IMG/VR virus record: IMGVR_UViG_3300031749_000010
Location: 1-42,334 of that record
Source: a virus
Direction: 5' to 3' (one strand)
DNA: 42,334 bases
A model generated the notes under the pieces. It did no database searches, was not told the origin of the DNA, and was given only the letters and a program-made list of their open reading frames with translations. The translations under genes were made by a program, and so were the position numbers. Shown in pieces: positions 33,162 through 41,381 of the stretch (within the stretch, counting starts at the first letter, position 1; every line of letters starts with the position of its first letter).

Positions 33162-34073
33162 TCAACCCTCCCAATCCTGGGCGTAAAACTCCGTATAAAT
33201 CCACCGCGGTTGGGGAATGGCGTAGCCCTTGAACCTGGAGTCGAATACCGACGAAAAGGTCTTTTGAAAATATGTCCCCGGATAGTCGACTTCGAAGTCC
33301 ATGGGGTTCATATAGCCGAAGATGCCGGTGGGCAGCTTGGCCTCTTTCTCTTTCCCGAGGGCAATGGCCGCTTCTTCCCGCTCCTTGGTCCAAATGCCGA
33401 TGTAAATTCTCACCCAGCCGGTCATTGGACCGGGCAAACCGATGGATGAAACCCGGAAGATCACCATGAGCGGCCCCACCACAATGAGCCAATCCCCGTA
33501 ATACTGCACGATGGTGCCTCCCTGCACTTCCCGGAAGCCAAAGAGGCGCCGTTGTTGCTTGGTCAACTTCAAAGGGCGGCCGTCTGGTTCGGCCATGGCC
33601 TGGTCTAGGCCACCATATTCTTTCTGCTGGCTCACGCAGTAGTGGATGTCGTGCCACCGCCCTTCCCAGCCGTAGAACCGCATCTTGAAGATGTCCTGGC
33701 AGGCCTTGGGGCGCTTGCCCTCGTTGTGCCCCATGACATAGCGCGCATTGACGTCGTCATACATCATGACCTGGACTTTTTGGCCTACCCGGAAGGCTCG
33801 GGCCCCACCCCGCAGGGCCTCGTTGGTCCGCAGCGTCGCAACCTGTTCGTCGTAATAGCCCTTGCGGCAGTGATAGAAGATCGGCACATCATGCGCCGTC
33901 CCACCGCCCTGCATTTCCACGGTGCAGGTGTCAGCCAGCGTGAGGGGATCGGTTTTCTCCACCCCGAAATCCGTGATGGTGCCTTCTTTGTAAGTGCAGT
34001 GATATACGTCCCCGAAGGTGTCATGGTCCACCAGATAGAGACGATCATCCTTGCGCTTGGCTTTGATTGCCAT
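33162..34073 (-). CDS. hypothetical tail/virion protein, 303 residues
   Basis: No domain is recognised. The protein is globular, rich in aromatic residues and glycine. A beta-rich N-terminal half (about 1-115: RLYLVDHDTFGDVYHCTYK, VQVMMYDDVNARY) is followed by a mixed half (GGTIVQYYGDWLIVVGPLMVIFRV, GYMNPMDFEVDYPGTYF). The hydrophobic stretch near 205 (DWLIVVGPLMVIFRV) is too short and interrupted for a confident membrane span. It is transcribed between LGLY copy 1 and the protease gene and abuts the latter, so it belongs to the tail or surface block. The 63 bases before it hold nothing notable. Confidence 0.5.
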   Translation of the reverse strand: MAIKAKRKDDRLYLVDHDTFGDVYHCTYKEGTITDFGVEKTDPLTLADTCTVEMQGGGTAHDVPIFYHCRKGYYDEQVATLRTNEALRGGARAFRVGQKVQVMMYDDVNARYVMGHNEGKRPKACQDIFKMRFYGWEGRWHDIHYCVSQQKEYGGLDQAMAEPDGRPLKLTKQQRRLFGFREVQGGTIVQYYGDWLIVVGPLMVIFRVSSIGLPGPMTGWVRIYIGIWTKEREEAAIALGKEKEAKLPTGIFGYMNPMDFEVDYPGTYFQKTFSSVFDSRFKGYAIPQPRWIYTEFYAQDWEG

Positions 34074-34136
34074 GACGGCTACCTACTACAGAATTTCCGA
34101 TTTTCCCCAATTTCGAACTTTTTATGTAGGATATTG

Positions 34137-34832
34137 TTACGCCGAACTCAGGTTCAGCTTCAGGGTGACCTTGACCTTCTGCCCGCTGGTGTCGATGAGC
34201 TTGGACTCGGTGAAGGCCTCCAAGAACATCAACTGCTTATGGGTGTCTCCTCCGAAAAGCGTGCCGGTGTCGGAAACCGCCTTCGTGCTGCCGCCCACTT
34301 GCAGGTTTTCACTGTTTTGAAAGGCTGCGGTGCTCTGATTCTTGACAAAAAGGTAACCAGCCGCGGTGCCGGTCCAGGCTCCGGAAGTGACCACCACCCC
34401 GGTGACCACTACGGTGGCCCCGGAGGTGGCCCCGGTCACGGTGTCCCCCACTTTGATCTCCGAAGAGCCTTGTTTGAAGGGTAAAACCCGGGTAATGCCG
34501 AAAAGGCCGTAAACCGTATTGCCGTCGGCCACATCGGTGGAGTTGAATTCCCATTCCAAGGGGGCATTATTGTATTGGGCCTCGGCCTTGCCGTCGGCGT
34601 TCAGCCGCAGATACCACTTATTGGCGGTAAGGCCGGTTTCCACAATCTCGTTAGCCAAACTCTTCCGGGCGTAATTCCGCCCGCCCCCGGTGGGCATTTC
34701 CTGCACGTTCAAGAAGGTGGTGCCGCCGTCCGGGGAGACCACATTTTTGTAAAGTCCCACCTCAAAGGCAGCCGCCTGCAAAATGGACTTCAACATCTCG
34801 ATTTCGCCGACATTGGGCACATAAATGGTCAT
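34137..34832 (-). CDS. LGLY-family surface protein, copy 1, with an inserted beta domain
   Basis: This 231-residue protein is the longest family member: FEVGLYKNVV, GGRNYARKSLA, NTVYGLFGIT and C-terminal VKVTLKLNL match the two smaller copies. Between NTVYGLFGIT (about residue 115) and the C-terminus is an insertion of about 75 residues rich in Gly, Thr and Val (VGDTVTGATSGATVVVTGVV, NSENLQVGGS). This resembles an Ig-like or beta-hairpin decoration module. The start overlaps the preceding gene as ATGA. It is likely a structural surface protein. Confidence 0.6.
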   Translation of the reverse strand: MTIYVPNVGEIEMLKSILQAAAFEVGLYKNVVSPDGGTTFLNVQEMPTGGGRNYARKSLANEIVETGLTANKWYLRLNADGKAEAQYNNAPLEWEFNSTDVADGNTVYGLFGITRVLPFKQGSSEIKVGDTVTGATSGATVVVTGVVVTSGAWTGTAAGYLFVKNQSTAAFQNSENLQVGGSTKAVSDTGTLFGGDTHKQLMFLEAFTESKLIDTSGQKVKVTLKLNLSSA

Positions 34833-36148
34833 GACAACGCTCCTTCTCCGCTAAGATTAACGCCGCCCTGAGCACCATGAAGTAAAGGGGCGGAAATGAA
34901 GATTTTGCCGCGTTCGAATATGTTCCGCAGGTCCTGATCTTCTTGGCCCGTCGGCGCGCCATAGAGAGTGACCAGGGTGAGGGGTCGGCCATCCTGCATC
35001 CAATGCGCCGCCGCCCCCCGGCTCATGGGCCAAAGCCGGAGGCGGCTTTCCGTCATGTGAACCAAGTGTCCGTTGGCGGTGCCAACTACCACGCCGGCCG
35101 GAGACATCCATACCGGACTCGGCAGTTGCGAAAGTTTCCGGGAAATCTCATAGCCGCCGCCTTCCACCAAGGCATAGGTCAAGGTTCCGGGCACCGCCCC
35201 CTCTCCCACATGGTCCACACTCATTTTGGCGGGGTCATAACCCTTGATCAGCCAAGTCGATCTCCGAGAGTTCACAAAGATGCCATCAGCTATGGGGGCT
35301 AAGAGGACGATCTCCTCGGTGAAGGGGATGGTGTTGGCCGGGGAAAAGTCCTCATAGCGAAACTCGTGGCTGTAGTAGAGGGTCTTCCCCGAAGCTCCCC
35401 ACAACCGCCCCGCCCCGGCAAACATGCAGGTGAAGAGAGGCGGCGGAATAACATGCAAGGTGGGAAGTCTTTGGGTGTAGTAAGGGCTTCGGATGACGTT
35501 ATCGCCGTCCACCTGAGCCAGGTAGAAATCTCCCCCGTTGGGTTGGGTGATCCAGCACAGGACATTCGCCGGTGGATTAATCAACTTGATCCCGAAAGAG
35601 TCCCCCCAAAACTCCACCGTTACGATGGAACCATTCCCCCCAATGCGTCCATTTTCGTAAGTCGTGTAGCACAGGCTATACCGCCCAGGGGGAAGGTCGC
35701 CGTCCACCAGAGACGTCTTTGGGGGAGGAGGTAAGGGAAGACCCCAAGACCGCACCGTGCCGGTTAATAAATCGTAAGCCCCCTTCCAGTAACCATTGGA
35801 GAGATAAACAATGTTGTTGACTTCCGCATACGACATGGGGGCCCTGCTTGGCCCCCTCACCGTTGCCACTTCCACCGGGGTATCCCCGGCCAGTTTGTGC
35901 AAGGCAGGAAGACCACTGGCGCCTTGAGCGACAAAGAAGGTCTCGGTGCCGGACCAAAGGGAATGGCAATTGGATACTGCGGCCAAACGGCGCCGCCCCA
36001 CCCGGGGAAGGAGCACCCCGTCACCCGCAACATCGGCGTTCAGAATGACTTGCGGCGTGATCAGCCTGGCGTCGTCCAGCAGGCGAGCCGGCGTAACCGG
36101 ATGGTTGCTCATGCCGCGAAAGCCCGCCGCCCGGATGGGTTTGGCCAT
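34829..36148 (-). CDS. propeller-like tail protein
   Basis: This 439-residue protein has a beta-propeller-like pattern of repeated strand blocks with aromatic turns (FFVAQGASGLPALHKL, NNIVYLSNGYWKGAYDL, GRLWGASGKTLYYSHEF, DGIFVNSRRSTWLIKG, AGVVVGTANGHLVHM). Proteins of this type sit at the distal tail of several podoviruses (compare P22 gp10-like plugs and nozzle proteins), which is the basis for the call. It follows the short-tail adaptor and a mini-protein. Its ATG shares bases with the previous stop (TAATG), with a GAGGGGG Shine-Dalgarno. Exact assignment as plug or nozzle is uncertain. Confidence 0.6.
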   Translation of the reverse strand: MAKPIRAAGFRGMSNHPVTPARLLDDARLITPQVILNADVAGDGVLLPRVGRRRLAAVSNCHSLWSGTETFFVAQGASGLPALHKLAGDTPVEVATVRGPSRAPMSYAEVNNIVYLSNGYWKGAYDLLTGTVRSWGLPLPPPPKTSLVDGDLPPGRYSLCYTTYENGRIGGNGSIVTVEFWGDSFGIKLINPPANVLCWITQPNGGDFYLAQVDGDNVIRSPYYTQRLPTLHVIPPPLFTCMFAGAGRLWGASGKTLYYSHEFRYEDFSPANTIPFTEEIVLLAPIADGIFVNSRRSTWLIKGYDPAKMSVDHVGEGAVPGTLTYALVEGGGYEISRKLSQLPSPVWMSPAGVVVGTANGHLVHMTESRLRLWPMSRGAAAHWMQDGRPLTLVTLYGAPTGQEDQDLRNIFERGKIFISAPLLHGAQGGVNLSGEGALS

Positions 36149-36291
36149 TACCCCCTCTCCTCGTAATTCTGGCAGGCCGGGATATCCTCCCGGGTTTCCC
36201 CCGTTTCTCCCAGCAAAACCCTACGTTTGCAAAACCCGCCCATGATAGGTTCAAAATGCTTACATCGGCCGCAGGTGTTTGCTCTGATCAT
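36148..36291 (-). CDS. 47-residue cysteine-rich mini-protein
   Basis: A 47-codon gene fills the space between the adaptor and the propeller-like protein and overlaps both by a few bases (ATGA with the adaptor at 36291-36288, TAATG at 36148). The product has four spaced cysteines: Cys7 and Cys10 (CGRC), Cys21 and Cys40 (PACQNYEERG). This is a plausible single zinc site. The tight overlap on both sides supports that it is real. The function is unknown. Confidence 0.65.
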   Translation of the reverse strand: MIRANTCGRCKHFEPIMGGFCKRRVLLGETGETREDIPACQNYEERG

Positions 36292-36962
36292 GGCAAGGGG
36301 TCCCTCCCGCCATGGCGCCGCGGCCCGCCTTTGGCCCGGGCCAGATAATTGACCAGCCCGATTTCCCCCCGTGGCTCTCCATACAGTCCCTTGCGGTATT
36401 GCTCCTCCCAATAGGCCAAGCTCTTGTGCGGGGCATCTGCGGCCAAGTCCTGGAGGAGTCTGAAATTCTTCACCACCACCTTGGGGATGATCACCCGCCC
36501 ATGAAACTCCGGCGGCATGAGATTGGGCACGTCCCCGTCGTTTTGGAGACGGCTGGGCTTCTCGTAAAACCAGAGTTTTAGCGTGTCATCTGCCCTTGGA
36601 TAGGTATAGAGATATTTGACCGGTCCGGTCTCCTCCACGGCTACATGAGTTACCCGGTCACCGATATCATCATGGTCTGGGTCCAGGTCAATGAGGTCAT
36701 CTGCTGTGCGACAGATGGTTACCTGATTTCCATCTCCATCAAGACATCGAAAGAGCTTTTTGTGGAACGTCTCCGGAAGCGGCCAGACCCATTCTGTGCC
36801 GAAGGTAGACAGATAAAAGGGGGTCTTGCGCTTGAGGGCTGGCAGGTCGAGATCGAGGGCAATTTCCTCTATGGCCTGATTGAGCCAACCCACGAAATAT
36901 GGCTTGAGGCTCGGGTCGGCCACAATCAGGTCCAGTTCCTGCACCATGTCAGCCATATTCAT
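36288..36962 (-). CDS. head-tail adaptor-like protein
   Basis: This 224-residue protein has the length and pattern of podovirus adaptor proteins. The N-terminal helices carry VGWLNQAIEEIALDLDLPALKR, then a beta-rich centre (FYLSTFGTEWVWPLPETFHKKLFR, GPVKYLYTYPRADDTLKLWFY). The C-terminal helices include PEFHGRVIIPKVVVKNF and KSLAYWEEQYRKGL. Adaptors form the ring beneath the portal. It starts at ATG 36962 with GGGAG upstream. The preceding 93-base gap holds only a few AT-rich palindromic scraps. Confidence 0.65.
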   Translation of the reverse strand: MNMADMVQELDLIVADPSLKPYFVGWLNQAIEEIALDLDLPALKRKTPFYLSTFGTEWVWPLPETFHKKLFRCLDGDGNQVTICRTADDLIDLDPDHDDIGDRVTHVAVEETGPVKYLYTYPRADDTLKLWFYEKPSRLQNDGDVPNLMPPEFHGRVIIPKVVVKNFRLLQDLAADAPHKSLAYWEEQYRKGLYGEPRGEIGLVNYLARAKGGPRRHGGRDPLP

Positions 36963-37055
36963 CGTCAGGCTCCCTACCCATTACACAACTCAGAAAGATT
37001 GTGCAGGTCATACAGTCATACATGGTGTATGCCGGTGATGAATTCCTGGTGCATC

Positions 37056-37337
37056 TCATGACTTTTTGCGGTTTTCCACAATCTTGTCCAGGACCGTCCC
37101 CAAAGAGCCTTTTTTGCTGGTTTCCATCTTGATTTGGGACACGGTTAAACAGAAACCGCTACTCTCCTTGTCCTGACGAAGGGACCGCACCTTGCCCTTG
37201 ACCAGCACCGTTAATTCATCATCAATGGTGAGGTCGCCGAACCCCTCTGGGGTTTCCAGTCCAGTCTTGCCGCCGAAAGTGAAATCAACTCTCCGGAGCC
37301 AGTCTTCCGGCATTTCTACGCCTTTTGACTTACCCAT
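37056..37337 (-). CDS. hypothetical 93-residue protein, head module
   Basis: This small hydrophilic protein has a predicted beta-rich middle (DWLRRVDFTFGGKTG, LTVLVKGKVRSLRQD, GFCLTVSQIKM) and a helical lysine-rich tail (LDKIVENRKKS). The pattern resembles a small OB-like or beta-barrel protein, but no family is recognised. AGGAG lies seven bases upstream of the ATG, overlapping the end of the zinc-ribbon gene. It lies between capsid-type genes and the adaptor. Confidence 0.5.
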   Translation of the reverse strand: MGKSKGVEMPEDWLRRVDFTFGGKTGLETPEGFGDLTIDDELTVLVKGKVRSLRQDKESSGFCLTVSQIKMETSKKGSLGTVLDKIVENRKKS

Positions 37338-37338
37338 G

Positions 37339-37482
37339 TCATTTCTCCTTCCACAGCCTGTCGCCCTCCGCCAGGCGGAACCCGCACTTGGGGCAGTATT
37401 CGTGCGGGTCCCGGTGAGTTCTAGAATCAGGACGGTATACTAATTTGCAGTTAAGACATATCGTCAGGCGTTCCTGGCTCAC
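37339..37482 (-). CDS. 47-residue zinc-ribbon mini-protein
   Basis: A GTG at 37482 immediately follows the TAA of the upstream gene (TAAGTG) and opens a 47-codon frame. It ends with TGA two bases before the next ATG, exactly filling the gap. The product has CLNC (Cys9, Cys12) and CPKCG (Cys30, Cys33), a textbook zinc ribbon with an 18-residue spacer. The GTG has no strong Shine-Dalgarno, so translation is probably coupled to the upstream gene. Such ribbons often mediate nucleic-acid or protein contacts; the role here is unknown. Confidence 0.7.
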   Translation of the reverse strand: MSQERLTICLNCKLVYRPDSRTHRDPHEYCPKCGFRLAEGDRLWKEK

Positions 37483-38010
37483 TTAGACCACCATAGCCGG
37501 TCCTTCCGCGGCGGTGGATTCCGGCGGCATAACGGGCTTTACAGCCGCCTTTGGGGTTTTAGGCTTGGGTTTGGGCTTGGCGATTTTCTTGGCGGCTTTG
37601 CCGGCCACCGTCTGGGCCGCCTTCGCCTCCTCCTGGACTATCCCCTGCATCATGGTGAAGGTCTTGATAGCCGCATCCAGGAACGGCCCCCGGGGGACAT
37701 GCTCGATGATCTCGCTGATGCTTTGCACCGGGGTGCCGTCGTCGAAAGAGATGGTGCCGTCCGGTTTGATGAGAATGCTCCGCTTGGGGGCTTCCACTTC
37801 ATCGTCCCGGTGTTCCCACCAATTCAAAGCCTTCTCCAGGGCAGGGCCTTTGGGAATGGCATCCCGCAGTTCATCTTTGCCCTGCACCGGCAGGCCTGAC
37901 GAATGGGCGTAGGCGCCATTGGTCAGTTCCACGATATGCAGGTTTCCTTTGACGAAGCTCCTGACCACCTCAATGTCGCCGAACTCTTTAGTGTGAAGGA
38001 TTTGAGGCAT
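37483..38010 (-). CDS. hypothetical head-module protein with basic Pro/Lys tail
   Basis: This 175-residue protein has a globular N-terminal part (about 1-120, including GNLHIVELTNGAYAHSSGLP and RSILIKPDGTISFDDGTPV) and a low-complexity basic stretch at about 140-165 (KPKPKPKTPKAAVKPV). Basic tails of this sort bind DNA or acidic partners. It lies downstream of the capsid genes and may be a minor head protein. No family is recognised. Confidence 0.5.
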   Translation of the reverse strand: MPQILHTKEFGDIEVVRSFVKGNLHIVELTNGAYAHSSGLPVQGKDELRDAIPKGPALEKALNWWEHRDDEVEAPKRSILIKPDGTISFDDGTPVQSISEIIEHVPRGPFLDAAIKTFTMMQGIVQEEAKAAQTVAGKAAKKIAKPKPKPKTPKAAVKPVMPPESTAAEGPAMVV

Positions 38011-38023
38011 ATGCTCTCCCTTT

Positions 38024-38377
38024 TTACACGCCGATAATCATGGCTTTGACCACCGTGGCCGCGGGAGCGGCGCTGGTAGGCAATTCCACCAGGGGACCAT
38101 CGGAGGCACCATCATTGTCTCCCTGGTAAATCCTGAGTTTCAGGGCGCTCTGGTCGGAGTAGTCGGTTTTGTAGACATAGCCATTAATGGGCTGGTCCAC
38201 AAAGACCGCTTTGATCTGCTTGTTGATGCCGAACTGCTCTTTCCCGCCGATGGGGATGCCGCCGCTCGGATAAGTGTTGGTGCCGTTGCCGAAGGCGATG
38301 CTCGCCAAAGTGATCTTGTTCGCCACTCCCAAAAAATCCCGGTCCACGATAGTGACCGTTGCTGTCACATCAGCCAT
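38024..38377 (-). CDS. small beta-rich head protein, unknown
   Basis: This 117-residue protein is predicted mostly beta (VTATVTIVDRDFLGV, KAVFVDQPINGYVYKTDYSD, ALKLRIYQGDN) and ends with an alanine-rich strand (VVKAMIIGV). It has a size and position, two genes after the capsid gene, that suit a decoration or head-completion protein. GGAGG precedes the ATG. No domain is recognised. Confidence 0.5.
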   Translation of the reverse strand: MADVTATVTIVDRDFLGVANKITLASIAFGNGTNTYPSGGIPIGGKEQFGINKQIKAVFVDQPINGYVYKTDYSDQSALKLRIYQGDNDGASDGPLVELPTSAAPAATVVKAMIIGV

Positions 38378-38397
38378 GCTCCATCCTCCTTATGCCC

Positions 38398-38417
38398 GGG
38401 CCGCCCGTTGACGGCCC
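38398..38417. repeat. 6-bp GC hairpin between head genes
   Basis: GGGCCG (38398-38403) and CGGCCC (38412-38417) pair around an eight-base loop in the 51-base gap between two head genes. No T-run follows on the coding strand. It is probably an mRNA stability or processing element. Confidence 0.3.
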
Positions 38418-38428
38418 AGGTCAAAGGT

Positions 38429-38881
38429 TTACAGAACTACCAGATTGGCACAATTGCCGTCGGACTCGGGCACCGGGCAGGCCAGGATGAACCAGTTGGC
38501 CGCGCCGGCCCCGGTGGCCCCAGCGGTTTTCTGTTCGATGATGACCTGCTGGCCGGGAAGCACCTTGAAGCCGTCGATGCGTTTGTGGATGATAATCCCA
38601 TCCGCCCGGGCCGCATTCATGGTGATGGTGGCCTTCTCCAGGCGGCCGCTGTCGCTGTTGTGCGTGGGTCGGAAGTCCAGGGCTACCACTTGGGCGGTGC
38701 CTGGCACGGTGTAGGCGGTGGTCACTTCGCAGCCCAACCCCATGACCCACATGGGCCGCCGGGCCGTAAAGGTAAACAGATCGCCGGCGGTTGCGTTATA
38801 GGCCGTGGGGGTCAAGCCAGCATCGGCCTTTTGCGCGGTCAGGACCTCGGCATCATAGCTGCCGTATTGATTCTGTCCCAT
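38429..38881 (-). CDS. decoration-like head protein
   Basis: This 150-residue protein lies directly after the capsid gene. It is beta-rich and ends in a Gly/Ala-rich, alternating pattern (FKVLPGQQVIIEQKTAG, NWFILACPVP). The start is ATG 38881 with GGAGG eight bases upstream; the TTG at 38887 would be too close. Genes placed here in N4-like phages often encode decoration or stabilising proteins of the capsid, which is the basis for the call. No motif proves it. Confidence 0.5.
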   Translation of the reverse strand: MGQNQYGSYDAEVLTAQKADAGLTPTAYNATAGDLFTFTARRPMWVMGLGCEVTTAYTVPGTAQVVALDFRPTHNSDSGRLEKATITMNAARADGIIIHKRIDGFKVLPGQQVIIEQKTAGATGAGAANWFILACPVPESDGNCANLVVL

Positions 38882-38908
38882 GGTCAAGTCCTCCTATCTC
38901 AGTCCTGC

Positions 38909-39880
38909 TTAGGACGAACCGAGGCGAATGATTTTGGCCTCGCCGTCGTTGGCGGTGTCCCACACCGAGCCGAAGGCCAAGATGCCATACCAAGCCACAG
39001 CCTTGGTGCGCCCGAAGTCGCTCTGGTAGTTGGGGTCGGCCCGCAGTTCCGGGGTTTCCACCTCAATACGGGCCACGGCCTCGTCGCCGAAGACCACCGC
39101 CTCACCGATGGCGGTGGAACTCCCTACGGTGTTGGCAAGGGCCGCAGAACGGTTCACCTCCACCCACCGGATGCGCTCGGTTTTGCCCTGTTCGCCCAGG
39201 AAGAAGAAGTCACCCTTCTGGAGATAAAGATGGACCATCTGCCAGAGGCGGTCCTGCTTCAGGCTCCGGATGTTTTTGTTGCAGGACAGACCGACGTAAT
39301 CCTCCCCCTCATAGGGCGGGCAGTGGATGGTATCCGCCAGGTAGTCGGCAATGGCGCAGCAATGGTCGAACCCCAGACCCGCGGTGGCCATAGTTGAGGC
39401 CGTGCCATCGGTATCCCATACACCGCCGGTGAGGCTGGTGGGGGTAAAGATGATCTTGACGGCGGTGGTATCCATAAATGCCTTGGCCGCGGTGGTGTCC
39501 ATGGCCCGTTCCATTTGCCGGCGGAGGGCCTTCTGAAGAATGCTGCGGGGGTTGAATTGCCCCAACTGCTCGGCCAGATTGGTGTATTCCACGCCCCGGC
39601 CATATTCCACCACCCGAAACTGCCGATTGCCGAACTGGAGCTTGTCGATGGGAATCCGGTTGGACTCTTCCAGTTGGGCGCTGGTGGGGTCGGGTAGTTC
39701 CTTGACGTGCATCAGGTTGACGTATTCGCCTTTGTTTTTTCCAAACCCGATGCCGAAGTCATGGGTGAAGGGCATAACCTTGCACTTCCCCAGGGATTGC
39801 TCCAGGAGTTTGTTGCTGAGATAGCGGTTCTTGTAAACGCCTACATCAGCATCAAATGTCCAGTTCATGGGAGTTGCCAT
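38909..39880 (-). CDS. major capsid protein, N4-gp56 family
   Basis: This 323-residue protein resembles the N4-gp56 family of HK97-fold capsid proteins. It has an N-terminal arm, then YVNLMHVKELPDP and RQFRVVEYGRGVEYTNLAEQL, a long helix at about 112-135 (SILQKALRRQMERAMDTTAAKAFM), GEDYVGLSCNKNIRSLKQD and a C-terminal part with VVFGDEAVARIEVETPELRAD and SDFGRTKAVAWYGILAFG. No protease-cleaved prodomain is evident. It forms the shell of the head. A putative scaffold precedes it by 13 bases and a decoration-like gene follows. GAGGAGG lies eight bases before the ATG. Confidence 0.8.
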   Translation of the reverse strand: MATPMNWTFDADVGVYKNRYLSNKLLEQSLGKCKVMPFTHDFGIGFGKNKGEYVNLMHVKELPDPTSAQLEESNRIPIDKLQFGNRQFRVVEYGRGVEYTNLAEQLGQFNPRSILQKALRRQMERAMDTTAAKAFMDTTAVKIIFTPTSLTGGVWDTDGTASTMATAGLGFDHCCAIADYLADTIHCPPYEGEDYVGLSCNKNIRSLKQDRLWQMVHLYLQKGDFFFLGEQGKTERIRWVEVNRSAALANTVGSSTAIGEAVVFGDEAVARIEVETPELRADPNYQSDFGRTKAVAWYGILAFGSVWDTANDGEAKIIRLGSS

Positions 39881-39893
39881 AATTTAGTCCTCC

Positions 39894-40943
39894 TCAGATG
39901 ACCCTCCTTTGCATCTGCTGGTCGAGGAGGGCCCCGATGGTTGCAGGTTTTTCGTTGCCGGATACTCTTGTGCTGGCATCACTGCCCCGTTCCATGACCG
40001 CGTGTTCCCGGTGAATGCTTTCCGGGGCCGGCCGGGCCGGGCTGGCTTTCGGTTTTAGGCGATTGGTCTCCTGGACCATCCACCTGACCTCATCCTGGAA
40101 GGAAAGGCCCTCCGGCAGGAAGTTCAGGTTGCTCCAGAAGAGCCGGTGGTCAAGAGAGCCGGGCGTCATATCCAGACCCGCCTGACGCGCCAGGTCCTCA
40201 GCCATGGCCACTACCCGCTGTTGATCATCTCCCGGTGGTGCTGGGGTAGCGGGTGGTGTGCCGGCAGCCAGCGGGGGCTGGGCATCTTGCCCTGACGCCC
40301 CCCGGAGGCGTTCTTCCAGGCGCCGGTCAATCTCGCTGAGAGCGGATTGCAGCAGGAGCTTGTCCAGCCCGGTTTTGGCCCAGGCTTTGGCGGCCAGCTT
40401 GTGGTAATTCGGGTCATAGGGGTCAAGCTCACTGATTTCGGTCAGGGCTGATTCATAGGCAGCCACGAGTTGTTCATTGGTCTTAGGCTCCTGAGTTTCC
40501 TCTTTTGAGGGTAGGGCCTTGCCGGACTTAACCTCTTCCAGTTCTTGGCGCAGTTTTTCTGCTTCTGCCTTGGCGGCGGCGGCGGCCTGAGTGGCCTCGT
40601 GCATCTTCCGCTCGGCTTCTTGATAGCCGATCTCGGCCTCCCGGTGGCTTTTGTATTTGGGGGTGAAGCCCCAATCCTCCGCCTGGCCGTCTCCTGCTTC
40701 TTTCGGGGGCTCTTTCTCGGGGGGCTTCTCGTCGGGCTTGTCTGGCGCTGACGCAGGCTCCGATGGAGTCTGTTCACCCCCACTCTCATCCTGCGTTTCA
40801 GGATTGCCCTCGGTGTCCGCAGGATGACCGGAGAAAACCCTGTTTTCCTGGATGCGGTCTATGACGGCACCCAAGGAGTCGGGATTATCCGGACCGATGG
40901 TTTCAACCGCCTTTACCGATGTTGCTTCTGCGCCTTCACTCAT
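39894..40943 (-). CDS. scaffolding-like protein
   Basis: This 349-residue, highly hydrophilic protein has a Pro/Glu/Asp-rich disordered first third (EPASAPDKPDEKPPEKEPPKE). A coiled-coil segment follows at about 108-145 (AEAEKLRQELEEVKSG), then helical segments (ALTEISELDPYDPNYHKLAAKAWAK) and Pro/Ala linkers. Its location between portal and capsid genes and its composition match scaffolding proteins that guide procapsid assembly and are then removed. It has no protease motif of its own. The late-module subtilase is not adjacent, so linkage to scaffold removal is only a possibility. Confidence 0.7.
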   Translation of the reverse strand: MSEGAEATSVKAVETIGPDNPDSLGAVIDRIQENRVFSGHPADTEGNPETQDESGGEQTPSEPASAPDKPDEKPPEKEPPKEAGDGQAEDWGFTPKYKSHREAEIGYQEAERKMHEATQAAAAAKAEAEKLRQELEEVKSGKALPSKEETQEPKTNEQLVAAYESALTEISELDPYDPNYHKLAAKAWAKTGLDKLLLQSALSEIDRRLEERLRGASGQDAQPPLAAGTPPATPAPPGDDQQRVVAMAEDLARQAGLDMTPGSLDHRLFWSNLNFLPEGLSFQDEVRWMVQETNRLKPKASPARPAPESIHREHAVMERGSDASTRVSGNEKPATIGALLDQQMQRRVI

Positions 40944-41015
40944 ACACTGCTCCTCTCCCCCGGGTGTCCTGGCGGGCCGGGTGGGGCATAGTTTTTATGT
41001 CCTTGCCGGTATCCC

Positions 41016-41381
41016 TTATGGGGCGGCATGTTTTGCTTGCAGATATTCTCTGGCCAGGGATGGCCCCATAAGCTGCTTCATCCTCTCCTCAGCAATCTTT
41101 GGGGCCAGGTCCACCTCGAATCCCATTTCCCGGGCGATGGCTTCAATGGTCTGGCAGCGGACGTCCTGCTTGGCCAGATCCGTCAAAATATTGACATAGA
41201 GCTTCGTCAGTATGTTCAGTGCGGGACTCTTTTGGAGTTCCGCTCTCAGCGCCATGCTGTTCTGAATCGCCTCATGGTATTTATCCTGGGCGCTTTCGGT
41301 CTTTGGCCGGGACGAGTGCGTCAGGGGGCGCCCGCTCACGATGTCAATATCCACGCCTTGACTGCTTAAGATGTCGGTCAT
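41016..41381 (-). CDS. hypothetical small protein next to portal
   Basis: This 121-residue helical protein (YHEAIQNSMALRAELQKSP, ILTKLYVNILTDLAKQ, APKIAEERMKQLMGPSLAREYL) starts by ATGA overlap with the portal stop codon. Small helical genes between portal and scaffold occur in many podoviruses, but I do not recognise the family. The following 72 bases hold only the Shine-Dalgarno of the scaffold gene. Confidence 0.5.
   Translation of the reverse strand: MTDILSSQGVDIDIVSGRPLTHSSRPKTESAQDKYHEAIQNSMALRAELQKSPALNILTKLYVNILTDLAKQDVRCQTIEAIAREMGFEVDLAPKIAEERMKQLMGPSLAREYLQAKHAAP

Noticed and set aside
33642-34484. 280-codon plus-strand frame across two tail genes
   Set aside because: Antisense to two late genes with good starts and overlaps; no recognisable domain.
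38408-39397. 329-codon plus-strand frame opposite the capsid gene
   Set aside because: It runs antisense to well-supported capsid and decoration genes, has a low-complexity Gly/His/Val-rich product and no Shine-Dalgarno. It is a shadow of GC-rich coding sequence.
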